Part shown: piece by piece, positions 1-9,216 of the stretch
Numbering within the stretch: position 1 is the first letter of the stretch
Layout: every line of letters starts with the position of its first letter
NCBI GenBank assembly: GCA_003956705.1
Contig: QZCP01000538.1
Location: 1 to 23,400 of the forward strand
From: Brevipalpus yothersi
Lineage: Eukaryota; Arthropoda; Arachnida; Trombidiformes; Tenuipalpidae
Length of the DNA: 23,400 bases
Reading direction: 5' to 3'
Notes under the pieces: generated by a model
The model's input: only the letters and a program-made list of their open reading frames with translations
The model's database searches: none
Told to the model about the DNA's origin: nothing
Made by a program: the position numbers and the translations under genes

Positions 1-54
<54 letters not shown>
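1..54. repeat. (TC)27 microsatellite at the left edge
   Basis: A pure TC dinucleotide run opens the window and probably continues to the left of it. A shorter CT run follows at about 104-119. The polypurine/polypyrimidine composition makes length polymorphism and assembly breaks likely here. Confidence 0.98.
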
Positions 55-58
<4 letters not shown>

Positions 59-496
59 TGTTCTCATTTAGCGCGGCCGTTGGCTCATTTGCTGCTCTTT
101 CTTTCTCTCTCTCTCTCTCCACATGCTTTCTTATGGGTCTGTGGGCGACACTCATTTGGCTTTGGGTATTCATTCGATTCGGTGATGATACACCATTCGG
201 TAACAAAATATATTCGTATCAATTGTAATTGAAACATTTTTGATCAGTAAAATTGTTCACCTTTGGAACAATGTGATAACAAATCGAATGAGCATATTTT
301 TTTGCCACAAATATTGATTTATTTTGCTAATTAAAACAAATCGTACACCAGTTGGTGAAATATTCGGTAAAATGGAGTGGGTATGGCTAATGGGGAGGAA
401 GGAAGGAAAAAAAGAGAGTGGGAGAGAGAGAGAGAAAGAAAGAAAGAAGAAAAGTAGCAATAGCTCGAAGTTTTTCTTAAAGCGAGAAACTTTTTC
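55..496. other. 3' flank of the minus-strand secreted-protein gene
   Basis: I see no coding frame here that I believe. The minus strand carries AATAAA at 323-318, about 175 bases past the stop of the gene starting at 1237, so much of this stretch is probably its 3' UTR and flank. A GA/GGAA-rich patch lies at about 397-452. The short frame that can be read through 257-460 on the minus strand is made largely of this simple sequence, so I do not call it a gene. Confidence 0.5.
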
Positions 497-1237
497 TTAA
501 CTTAGGTTGAGAGCGTTGGCGAGCATCTTAATATCGTGGTCAGAGGCCGATGCTGATGTTGATGATGCGACCACATTTGGATCCGAAATCAAAGCTTCGC
601 CTATCTGATCAGTTAATTGATTCACTTGTTCAGCGATTGAGCTCAAAGCTGCCACACCAATTAGACGACTTCGTAGTAATGTTAAATTACTGCGAAGCAT
701 TTCAATATGCCTCAACATTGGCTTCAACATTGCGGTATAAGTAAAACGTCGATTGATAGTGAAATTGCCAATAGCATCTTGCACTTGATCCTGAAGGCTA
801 TCCAAACTTTTCAGAACAATTTCAAACTTTTGATCTCGTGATGCAATTGATATTCCAGGATATTTGCCGCTACCATTGAAGTGGCCAGTGTTACCATTGC
901 TAATGGTTGTGATAGATTCAACGTATAGCAATGAATCGGGTCGATTTGTTGTAGTCACTATATCATCAGAATACAAATCGGAAACGGAGCTTTGGTTGAG
1001 CTGTTCACTGATTTGAATGTTCAATTTTTCCAGCATATTATTGGCACGTTTGATGGCCACAATCTCCTCATTTGCATCCACCTCAGAGCCCTGAATATTG
1101 GCTAATGAGAGTCCGGAAGTTGTGGCGGTGGCAATATCTCTGGTTGAAGTTGAAGTTGAATTAATTGGCACTGAATGAATCTCATATCTAGTTTCCAGTG
1201 TTAGAAGTAAAATGCTTAACCAAAACTTTTGAAACAT
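497..1237 (-). CDS. Predicted secreted, cysteine-free helical protein (unknown family)
   Basis: A single uninterrupted frame of 246 codons, the longest in the window. The start at 1237 gives a plausible signal peptide (hydrophobic WLSILLLTL at residues 6-14, likely cleaved near residue 22). The mature part has no cysteine and about six N-x-S/T sequons (N26, N81, N121, N158, N184, N244), which fits a glycosylated secreted protein. Residues about 52-82 and 135-216 are leucine-rich and probably alpha-helical or coiled-coil. Ser/Thr-rich linkers lie at 26-42 and 223-232. AATAAA follows at 323-318. I do not recognise the family. It may be a lineage-restricted secreted or cuticle/salivary-type protein, but that is inference. 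The gene could have further 5' non-coding exons, since an AT-rich TATA-like stretch lies only about 40 bases upstream. Confidence 0.72.
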   Translation of the reverse strand: MFQKFWLSILLLTLETRYEIHSVPINSTSTSTRDIATATTSGLSLANIQGSEVDANEEIVAIKRANNMLEKLNIQISEQLNQSSVSDLYSDDIVTTTNRPDSLLYVESITTISNGNTGHFNGSGKYPGISIASRDQKFEIVLKSLDSLQDQVQDAIGNFTINRRFTYTAMLKPMLRHIEMLRSNLTLLRSRLIGVAALSSIAEQVNQLTDQIGEALISDPNVVASSTSASASDHDIKMLANALNLS

Positions 1238-1277
1238 CTTTGAACAAGAGAAACTTAATTTTTTCTCGTCTATTATA

Positions 1278-1283
1278 TTTATT
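1278..1283 (-). other. Polyadenylation-type hexamer AATAAA (minus strand)
   Basis: AATAAA on the minus strand lies 33 bases after the stop of the candidate terminal exon at 1316-1459. It could equally be part of the AT-rich core promoter (AAATATAA) of the gene starting at 1237. Confidence 0.35.
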
Positions 1284-1315
1284 CACAATTAGTCAATTGT
1301 AAATGTTTGAAAACC

Positions 1316-1459
1316 TTAAATCTGAATTTTGAGCAGAATGAGAAGATGAATGTAAGGAAGTGATATCAGTTTGCCACCAAATACAACTTGACATATCATT
1401 CCCATTCCCAATGTGTAGCCCAAAAAAACCAGACCAGATTGTCCTGTTTTATCGATTCT
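1316..1459 (-). CDS. Candidate terminal exon of a membrane protein (partial)
   Basis: A 48-codon minus-strand frame follows an acceptor-like TTGATTCAG (AG at 1460-1461) and ends in TAA at 1318-1316. Its translation is strongly membrane-like. A basic start (RIDKTGQ) is followed by a glycine-spaced hydrophobic stretch (GLVFLGYTLGMGMICQVVFGG) and a second one (LISLPYIHLLILL) ending KIQI. An AATAAA hexamer sits 33 bases downstream, where a terminal exon would want it. Against it, the acceptor has a weak pyrimidine tract, I could not find a convincing upstream exon, and 48 open codons can arise by chance. I do not recognise the protein. Confidence 0.25.
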   Translation of the reverse strand, partial: RIDKTGQSGLVFLGYTLGMGMICQVVFGGKLISLPYIHLLILLKIQI

Positions 1460-2004
1460 CTGAATCAAATTTCAGGATCATCAGCATTTTGATGGTTTCA
1501 AGAAAGAGAGTTCAATGAAAGTGAATTTTTTTTCTGCGCTCTTGAGTCAGTTGAATCCGATTTTGGGCAGAATAAAGTGGATAAATAACTGGAAATCTGA
1601 GCAAAATAACCGTTATTTTCTTGTAAAGGAATTCTAATACAAAAATAGCATTTATTTTTGCTATTTTTCGCCATCAACTGTTATCAATTCATTTTTGGCC
1701 ATTTTTGTCTAGGATCGGAAAAAAATCATTGCTGTTTTCTGGGAGAAAAGTCTCATTTATCGAAATTCTGTCCTAAGCTGTAAACAAACATTTAAGCTAA
1801 CCGTTACGGTGATTAATGATCCAATAAGATCGAGAAAATATAATCTCGTGATTTTTTTCTCTCCTCTTTACTGCTTTCTCTCTACATCATCAGTCTCTTG
1901 AGTTTTCTTTCCACAGATTTTATCGAAACTCAACGAAGAGAGCCCAAAATTTTGTCCTCCCGTTGAATTTCTATTTTAAAGCTTTGGCAAGCTACATACT
2001 GTAA
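1460..2004. other. Non-coding or intronic sequence
   Basis: No frame here holds up on both strands. Several acceptor-like CAGs occur. One plus-strand example follows a good pyrimidine tract (TTTTCTTTCCACAG ending at 1916) and opens about 28 codons to a stop near 2002, but no partner exon was found. Confidence 0.4.
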
Positions 2005-2575
2005 TTATATCATCTGCAACTCTGGTTGCTCTTTTTCACTGTCAGATGACAGAATGGGATAGTCATGATGATTCATGAACTTGCGATTATCACACTTATC
2101 TGTCTCACAATTGATGCTTTTCTTGGGGAGAAACAATCGACACAATATTTCTGGATATTTTGGCGAAAGTTTCATTTTTCCCTGAAATTTTAACATTCGC
2201 GTCTCTTGGACTTCCTTCGATTTTTGAATCGAATCGGATTCATCATCATGATTACTGAGAAGCTTTCTTAGAATTTCAGTCTCAACAAAGTGGAGCCAAC
2301 ATGATATGACTCCATGATACTGCCAATTCCATCATCTTCGAAAGCTTGGATCATGAGGTGAAATGAGTGTCTAAGATTGTCTCGACTAGGATCAGAATCA
2401 AAGATATTCTGTCAAACATACAACAAACAGTTTGACTAGTGAGTTCATGATACGGTTCAATCAGTTGATGAGCTATTCGTGAAAACAATGGGAAAAGAAG
2501 TCTGGTGAACACATGTTTGACAGTTGACTTTTGGAGCAATTCTTGAAATAAAATCAATCTCAAGTGTTGTAAAGT
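2005..2575 (-). pseudogene. Stacked coding-like fragments, possible decayed gene
   Basis: Three overlapping minus-strand frames follow one another, each reading like protein. The first (about 2575-2415), after an AG at 2576-2577, gives a helical, leucine-rich peptide (HLRLILFQELLQKSTVKHVF onward, through RIAHQLIEPYHELTSQT). The second (about 2411-2272) contains FDSDPSRDNLRHSFHLMIQA. The third (about 2330-2005) is charged and ends SSDSEKEQPELQMI-stop. Moving from one to the next needs the same one-base phase shift each time. No normal intron fits: the only splice-like gap between the first two is 20 bases (2412-2431), far below the 54-base minimum seen in this window. It may be a frameshifted remnant of an alpha-solenoid protein, or chance. 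I do not recognise the family. Confidence 0.2.
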
Positions 2576-2719
2576 ATATTCCTATTGAAACGAGAGGAGA
2601 GTAAAGAAAGTGATAAAGCCAAATTTTCCAAGACATATATTAGCTCAGCCTAGTTTAGGAACTTAAAATTCTGACAAGTTAGAGAGATATGAGACAAAAT
2701 TTAAATACTTCTTTCGCAC

Positions 2720-2722
<3 letters not shown>

Positions 2723-2770
<48 letters not shown>
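2723..2770. repeat. (TC)24 microsatellite
   Basis: A pure TC run of 48 bases. It is complementary to the GA tract about 190 bases to the right. Confidence 0.98.
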
Positions 2771-2776
<6 letters not shown>

Positions 2777-2960
2777 CTCTTCACTCGAACACTTAGATGA
2801 GCAAAATTCGACGGCAACAGGATGCTGAGAGAATGCTTGGATCAATGAAGGTTTTAAGCTTCTACCCAAAATGACAGAAATAGCGGAGGTGTATAGTTGG
2901 CTTGCATGTCGAAATTGACATGGATGCAGAGGCAAAAGATGCGGCCTCAAGCATGAAGGA

Positions 2961-2978
2961 AGAAAGAGAGAGAGAGAA

Positions 2979-3075
<97 letters not shown>
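2961..3075. repeat. (GA)n microsatellite, about 115 bp
   Basis: GA repeats with a few AAAG interruptions; the stretch from about 3013 to 3071 is pure (AG)29. This is the longest purine tract in the window. Confidence 0.97.
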
Positions 3076-3807
3076 ATGAGAGAATGTATCGTTCGTCCGT
3101 CTTGATCAAGTTAGATGGATGTTGTAACCAACCTCCTCTCTGTTTCTCTCTTTCTTCCTCTATTACTCTCAGCTTCTTCAACTCTTCTCTTTTCAACAGT
3201 CTTGAAAGTAATGCATGATAAATTTCTACTTTCTATTCCGAGTGAATTTGGCATGATAATGAGCCAAAAAATGTGATTCTGGCAATCATATTCTCTCTTT
3301 CTCTGTCGCTTTCACTTGTTTCTAAAAATCTTGATAACTGTAGAGAAAAATATTCTCACTATTTACATCATTATTATTTACGTGTATTTCACTGGCATAA
3401 TTTAATGTTTTTTCCGGGCTGATTGTTTATACTCAAGCAGAGAGAATTAGAAGGAGACAGAAAAGTTTCAAATTTCCTTGAGAAACGATGAAAATATTGT
3501 CAAGATTTTTGGAAGCAAGATTATTTTGACATATTCAAATTGGAGCCGAAATTCATCATGTGCTCATAAGAATTTTACGAAAAAGAACTTTGTAGCCCAA
3601 TCAATCCTTGATTTATTATTATACGCTTCGCATAAGGCTTAATTGGCTGAAAATATCATCGACTAAATAGGAAGTTTAAAAAATCAGAATTATAGTCGAA
3701 AGTTCCTGTGGACGAGAAAAAATTAATCGATTGAAACGAAGTGTCAAATGAGCCAAACAATTGTGCAAAGAAAAATGGAGAGAGAGAGAGAGGAAAGAAA
3801 CATTCTC

Positions 3808-3813
3808 TTTATT
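3808..3813 (-). other. Likely polyadenylation signal of the LIM gene (AATAAA)
   Basis: Minus-strand AATAAA downstream of the LIM stop codon at 4137. Its use is inferred from position only. Confidence 0.4.
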
Positions 3814-4136
3814 GTCCCAGAATAAACTTTGTAATAGCTAACAACAATTTTTCGACGAATAAATTTGTATCCATCATTAACAAGGCAAATAATAATTGCA
3901 ATTCACTCATAAACACATGGTACATACATTGAGGCAATCAACCATCAAAATAAATTTAAAGCAATAAATAATCATTCACCATGATCACTAATAGACGAAT
4001 GCGATAAATTTGATTCGTTCGAGATGAATTAAAAGAAATATTGGATTCAAATGAAATAATAATGTGATCAACGATCGAATAGAAGGAAAAGAGATCAAGT
4101 GTTTTATCATGATGATGACACCGGAAGCTGTCCGAA

Positions 4137-4697
4137 TTAGCCCTGAGCTGCTGTTGGAGTTCCAAGAAGTTCCTTAGTTGCATACATTCCTTTCAGGTAA
4201 CACTGTTGACAATATAGCTTGTCTTCATGGCGAGAAGCTTTACCAGTGGCCAATCGAGTGCCACATGCCTCTGGAAAAGAGAATGATAGACAATTTTGTT
4301 ATGAATTTTCTTCCCAGAAGAAAGAAAGAAAAATTTTTCGAAACAAATAAGAGAAAGAAAGAGAGGGAAATAGAAAAAAACTCAGTAAAGTTCTAGAGGC
4401 AAAGCGAGTCAATCACTCAGCATCTTCATCAATCAGGACGACAGTGGAAGACGTTGAACGTCAGTCTCTCGATACGAAACGAGTCTGGGTGATGATGATT
4501 TACGAAGAGGAGAGGAAAGATATTTCGAATATTTCACATCAATAATATGTGATTATTTGAAAATGATCCAGAAAAATTTTCAACTTTTCTCATTTCTTAC
4601 CGCATTTGAAGCAGGTCTTGTGCCATTTCATGGGACCTGCACTCATCTCTTCCGCTGCGTAAACAGTTTTACCACACTTTGGACACTTGGCTGACAT
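4137..4697 (-). CDS. Single-LIM-domain protein (muscle LIM / CRP / CRIP-like)
   Basis: Two exons, 4697-4601 and 4270-4137, join in phase 1 across a 330-base intron (donor GTAAG, acceptor TTTTCCAG) to give 76 residues. They form one complete LIM zinc-binding domain. C5-x2-C8, x17, H26-x2-C29 and then C32-x2-C35, x17, C53-x2-C56 match the consensus spacing exactly. The first half (CPKCGKTVYAAE, then WHKTCFKC) resembles the muscle LIM protein/CRP family, whose members act as adaptors on actin and Z-disc partners. The length is close to CRIP1. The glycine-rich GPKGYG-type segment that usually follows a CRP LIM domain is absent; the tail is a plain YATKELLGTPTAAQG. Family assignment is secure, the exact orthologue is not. 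Each exon is too short to stand out as an ORF. Confidence 0.9.
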
Positions 4698-5967
4698 AAT
4701 TGGTCAGTTGGACAGAGAAAAAGAGTTGAATGAATGGAGAAGCGAAAATTTAATCGATTCTATTCAATTAGCTGGTTTCGATTTGTAGGTTACAAATCAA
4801 TTGACTCACAATATAAAGTTGATACTATACAGCGATACTGATTCAGTGAGAAAAAGTTTTTTCTTTTCCAATTGCTGTTGTACAAATCAACTCTCGGATG
4901 TAAAATGATGAAAGTTGATCATGATGCGAGAATCTTATGTACAAATCGTTTTCTTTCTTTCTTTTTCCCCTCCTTTTTTTCTCTTATCCAACATTTGGAA
5001 ATGAATACAAAATGAACTATTTTTAGATATAAACGACTTGATTGCACACAGCACACATGGAAAAAAATCAGCCTACCAAAAGCCAGTTAATTGTGTTTGC
5101 GTTATAGCGTTTACGTTATCAGCCTTATTCATCAATATATACATACATGCATGTATATATACAGAGAAGACACGAGTTGCCATGAAGTGTTGTTTACCCT
5201 TGATTTTTGATCTCTTTTTGACAATGATTCAATCGAATGATGAATCACGATAGCCTAAAATGGGCCCACTGATGGGAAGATCTATCCAAAATATGATGAT
5301 CTAAAGTGACAGATTAACCTCAAATCAGTACTGTTGTGAGGTGAAAGAGGAGTTACCCAATGGGAAAAGTAGATGATTATTTGAGAGAAGCTTGCATATT
5401 GAAGATGAAATCATCTATCCGAATCATCTCTCTTTCTCTCTCGTTAAGGAAGTATAAATAAACTTTTGAAAAAGTACTCAGTTATTAGAGTTATCCCTTG
5501 GTTCTTGTGGAATCATCATGTTATTGCCGACTGAACTGGTATTTTCCAAGCTGGTTCCATGAGAAACTTCCACTAGGCTTTTAACGGGTCATATTGAGTG
5601 AATTCTTCAGGAAATTCGAACTGAAACTAGCAAGAAGCTCAGCAATGTTACAAGCTGATAAACTAGATTTTTATTTTATTATCCGATTTTAGACTATCAA
5701 AGGGGGTAATATAAAAGATAGAGAAAAGTGAATAATGAGATAAGATCCCAGGTCATTTGTAAGTCGAGTGAGATCATTTGATTATAATCAGATAATAACA
5801 TGCATGAATTGTGGTGGAGCAATCGACTTATTTGGGAAAAGAGAGAGAAGAATTCGGAGTACAATTCGATAAGATCAATCCGCATGATGAATAAAGGTAT
5901 CAAATGTATGGATTTTCACACTGATGATCACTAATCATACCAACGATCCAAATGATCGATCCATAAA
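4698..5967. other. Intergenic region between the LIM and D-box genes
   Basis: The right end should hold the D-box gene's 3' end and the left end the LIM promoter. No credible coding exon was seen. An imperfect palindrome rich in ATGCAT/TATATA lies at about 5134-5163. Confidence 0.5.
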
Positions 5968-6487
5968 TTATAGACAATCAAAGTCAAAAGGTTCAGGTGA
6001 AACCCTACGCTCTGGTGTCATGATTTCAATGGGAGACTGATCATAGTCATAAATCTCGTACAGAGGAAAAAAATCTGGTCCCTCGATTTCGGTGTGATGT
6101 GATGGATGACATTCATCGAGCTCCTCACTGATATCAGGCAGATTTTTACCAATGGAGCAACCTTGAAAAATAGTCAAAATTAGAAAAATTAGAAACCAAG
6201 CAATCAAGATGATTAAAAATGAACTCACTATTCTCAGGCTCTAATTTGGCCAACTTTTTAGCCTCAATATTTTTCCGTTCTTTGTGAGTATTCTTCTTCT
6301 CACTGCAAATGTTCAATTTCTTTTTACCACTCGATTTGACCACATCACACTTATCCGGCTTCAAATCATGACAATCATTATCCACATGGGAAACCTTGAT
6401 AGAGGTCAATTTATTTCGCTCAATATTGATTTGGGATGATTTCACATTGGACACATTGCCAAACGCTCTTCGTGATGATGTGCTCAT
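5968..6487 (-). CDS. Small D-box protein, securin-like candidate
   Basis: Exons 6487-6229 and 6161-5968 join in phase 1 across a 67-base intron (donor GTGAGT, acceptor TTTTTCAAG) to give 150 residues. Near the N-terminus, R6-R-A-F9-G-N-V12-S-N14 fits the extended destruction-box pattern RxxLxx(I/V)xN with F for L. Residues about 50-82 are Lys-rich and disordered in appearance. The C-terminal third is acidic and contains E111-I-E-G-P-D-F-F-P119, which resembles the EIE...FFP separase-binding stretch of animal securins. Small size, N-terminal degron, basic middle and acidic C-terminus all match securin, the APC/C-degraded inhibitor of separase. No KEN box is present. Securins diverge fast, so this is a hypothesis; another APC/C substrate is possible. 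The gene is divergent from PRMT1. Reading through the intron would add an unrelated hydrophobic stretch, which supports splicing. Confidence 0.6.
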
Positions 6488-6936
6488 GATGATGAAATTC
6501 GGTAACCGAATTCACACTAGAAAATAGAATAAAATCAATCAAACAGTAAGAATTTAATAGGGCAAACAAAGCACCTCAATTGAATTTAATATGATCCGCG
6601 TGTAGTTTAATATCATACACACAAATTAATCATAATCAATATTGCAATCAATACAAAGTTTAAGTGACCCAACCGAAATGATCAACATTTGCTCTCAAAG
6701 TTTAAACTTTAAATGTCTTTGAATCAAAAGTTTTGATTGGCTAACTTTTTTTCCCCTCTCAACACTACTAGTGACCTCTATCCCGGCGATTCATTTTCGT
6801 TGTTTTTTTTCAGTGAATTATAATCACGCTTCAAAATTTTTTCAACCATCTTGATTGTTGTTATTAATTGTTAATCATCAATTTTTGAGTGTTTATCTGA
6901 TTAAAATCGTTTTGTCATCATACTGAATACATTCGA
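6488..6936. promoter_or_regulatory. Shared divergent promoter of the D-box gene and PRMT1
   Basis: Only 449 bases separate the two start codons, so both 5' UTRs and promoters must lie here unless further upstream exons exist. A perfect 8-base inverted repeat with a 1-base centre (AATTCGGT-A-ACCGAATT, 6496-6512) sits just upstream of the minus-strand ATG. A GC-richer patch with CCCGGCG lies around 6780-6790. No clear TATA box was identified. Confidence 0.6.
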
Positions 6937-8775
6937 ATGGAAACCATGAATGATGTTAATGTAAGTAGTCTTTTGTGGGCATTGATTGAGGAGTGTGTAA
7001 TCGATGGATACTTTTTTCGATTCAATCTGATTCTTGCTCATTGCAAAATTCGTGGTTTCATGTGTATGTGTGTGTGTGTGATGAGGGTTGGATTGATTTG
7101 AATATATTGGAAGAGGTAGAGAGGTAGAAAGAGGGGAAAAATTTTATTATTTTGGGTGATTAATTTGTTTTCCGAATTTTGTATCTCTTGTCTTTTGTAC
7201 AGCACTCAAACAATGATCAAGCCATGTGTGGCCCGCGTAAGCAGCCGGATGAAATGACCAGTCAAGATTATTATTTTGACAGTTATGCTCATTTTGGTAT
7301 TCATGAGGAGATGTTGAAAGATGAAGTTCGAACCATCACCTATAAAGACTCTATGCTCCACAATAGGCATCTTTTTAAGGATAAAGTTGTATTGGACATT
7401 GGTTGTGGTACTGGTATACTATCCATGTTTGCTGCTAAAGCTGGTGCTTCAAGAGTTATTGGAGTGAGTATTTCGGTCTATTGCTCTTTCTGTTCGAACT
7501 TACTCATTTTTTCTGTCATTTTGAGAGAAAATCGCCAATAATTTTCATCTTACATCTTCTCCTCTTATCGTGGAAATTTCAGCTCTCCTAATCTCAAAGA
7601 GATTGGGGAGGGATAAAATTAGTGCCTCTATTCTTGAGCTATCTCTTCCCCCTCCATCAGCTGATTTTTAACCCTTTCATTTTGTCCACAGATTGAATGC
7701 TCAGGAATTGTTGAGTTAGCTGAAAAAGTGATCAGAGACAACAATTTAGACGATCGTATCACTATAGTCAGAGGAAAAGTAGAAGAAGTTCAACTACCGC
7801 ATGATTTGAAGGGCGTCGATATAATTATTTCAGAATGGATGGGCTATTGTCTATTCTATGAATCTATGTTGGATACGGTCATTTATGCACGAGACAAATG
7901 GCTGGTGAGTATTTCTTGTCACATTAGATTTTGCAAAATTTTCTCCTTTTATCAAACCCGATGTTTGACCACTATCTCTCTTGAGAATAGAAACCCGGTG
8001 GTCTCATGTTCCCAGATAAAGCTAATCTGTACATAACTGCAATCGAGGATCGACAGTATAAAGAGGACAAGATAAACTGTAAATACCCACTTTGAACGTT
8101 TACTCTTTTTCACGTTCTCCGTAAATATTGCTTACATCCATTTCCATTTTCTGGATTATCTTTACCTAGGGTGGGACGATGTCTATGGTTTTAACATGAG
8201 TTGTATACGAGAAGTTGCTCTTAAAGAACCCCTGGTTGATGTTGTTGATCCTAAGCAAGTGGTCACTAGTTATTATCTATTAAAGGAGGTTGATCTCTAC
8301 ACTGTCAAGCCGGATGATCTTACTTTCACGGCTGAATTCAATCTCAACATGAGAAGAGATGATTACGTTCAAGCATTTGTGACATTTTTTTCTATCCAGT
8401 TTACCAAGTGTCACAAACACACAGGCTTCTCAACTTGTGAGTATGATCTGACTGGAATCTTGATTCGGTGATAGAATTGGATGAGTGAGATACCGTCTTT
8501 TTTTATGTACAGCACCTGATTCCGCTTACACTCATTGGAAACAAACGGTATTTTACATTGATCAATCGCTCACATGTAAGAAAGGCGAACAGATAAATGG
8601 ACGCTTCTCGATGAGGCCAAACAAGAATAATAAGGTATAGCAATTGAAACTTGGCTTTCTCCCCTTAATTTTCTTTTTTTTTCTTCAGCGAGATCTCGAT
8701 TTCGAAATCTTGGTTGATTTCCGTGGTGAATTAAGTTCGCTTGAAGAACAAGTTTTCACCTACAAAATGCGCTAA
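6937..8775 (+). CDS. PRMT1: Protein arginine N-methyltransferase 1 (PRMT1)
   Basis: Seven exons (6937-6960, 7203-7463, 7692-7904, 7991-8078, 8170-8436, 8513-8634, 8689-8775) with GT-AG introns of 54-242 bases give 353 residues, close to the family length. PRMT1 is the main type I enzyme: it uses S-adenosylmethionine to make asymmetric dimethylarginine on histone H4 R3 and RGG proteins. Visible signatures are the YFxxY motif (Y32-Y36), motif I VLDIGCGTG (71-79), the double-E loop SEWMGYCLFYESM with E143 and E152, and the THW loop (291-293). Long blocks such as YYFDSYAHFGIHEEMLKDEV and EPLVDVVDPKQ match animal PRMT1. PRMT8 is a vertebrate paralogue, so PRMT1 is the natural call. The C-terminus (EEQVFTYKMR) diverges, although the final MR is kept. 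The first exon has a second ATG at codon 4, so the exact start is slightly uncertain. Confidence 0.96.
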
Positions 8776-8939
8776 AATTATTGATTTCCATGCATGAGTT
8801 CCTCTTAGTGGATCATAGCCATATTTCTTTAATTCTCAACGAAACATCCCAAAAAAACGTCATACACGATGACTTCTTACTGTATTTCTCTTTCAATCTT
8901 TATTACTACACATTGACCCTGCTTCCGTAACATCTTAGT

Positions 8940-8945
8940 AATAAA
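8940..8945 (+). other. Polyadenylation signal of PRMT1 (AATAAA)
   Basis: This is the first canonical AATAAA seen after the PRMT1 stop codon. Confidence 0.55.
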
Positions 8946-9098
8946 TTTACCGACCATCTGAATCCCACGATTCACAGAGAGTCCATAATTTTCTCTTGGT
9001 ATTTGGAGAAAATTCCACCAGCATGATCATCCAAAGTCAACTTTGACTCCATCTCACAGCTCAAACCATCGAATCCACTATCTTTTCTGAAGATACTT

Positions 9099-9134
9099 TT
9101 TATTTGTTAAAGTCAATCTTTAATCATATTTATT
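9099..9134 (-). other. Polyadenylation signals of the PAN-ZP gene
   Basis: Two minus-strand AATAAA hexamers, at 9134-9129 and 9104-9099, follow the stop codon at 9217 at ordinary distances. Confidence 0.5.
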
Positions 9135-9216
9135 GCTGGATGTAATGAATGAAATGATTATGATAATTATGCTTTTTTATAATGATTTTGAATGATGAAT
9201 GAAGAGTCTCTGTTGG

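Larger units (their letters stand above)
2576..4136. other. Gene-free region rich in GA/CT repeats; 3' flank of the LIM gene
   Basis: Apart from the large microsatellites listed separately I see nothing coding. Minus-strand AATAAA at 3813-3808 lies about 325 bases past the stop of the LIM gene and is its likeliest polyadenylation signal. The long Ser/Leu or Glu/Arg frames across 2663-3196 are translations of the (CT)n/(GA)n tracts and should not be annotated as proteins. Confidence 0.6.
8776..9216. other. Convergent 3' region of PRMT1 and the PAN-ZP gene
   Basis: Plus-strand AATAAA at 8940-8945 lies 165 bases after the PRMT1 stop. On the minus strand AATAAA at 9134-9129 and 9104-9099 lie about 85-115 bases after the PAN-ZP stop. 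The two predicted 3' ends are therefore about 150 bases apart. No coding sequence was seen between them. Confidence 0.6.

Noticed and set aside
2412..2431. 20-base GT...CAG intron joining the first two frames at 2.4 kb
   Set aside because: Although it restores the frame, 20 bases is far below the shortest intron seen here (54 bases) and below known spliceosomal limits in animals.
2663..3196. Long Ser/Leu-rich (minus) and Arg/Glu-rich (plus) frames
   Set aside because: They are translations of the CT/GA microsatellites; a dinucleotide repeat stays open in every frame.
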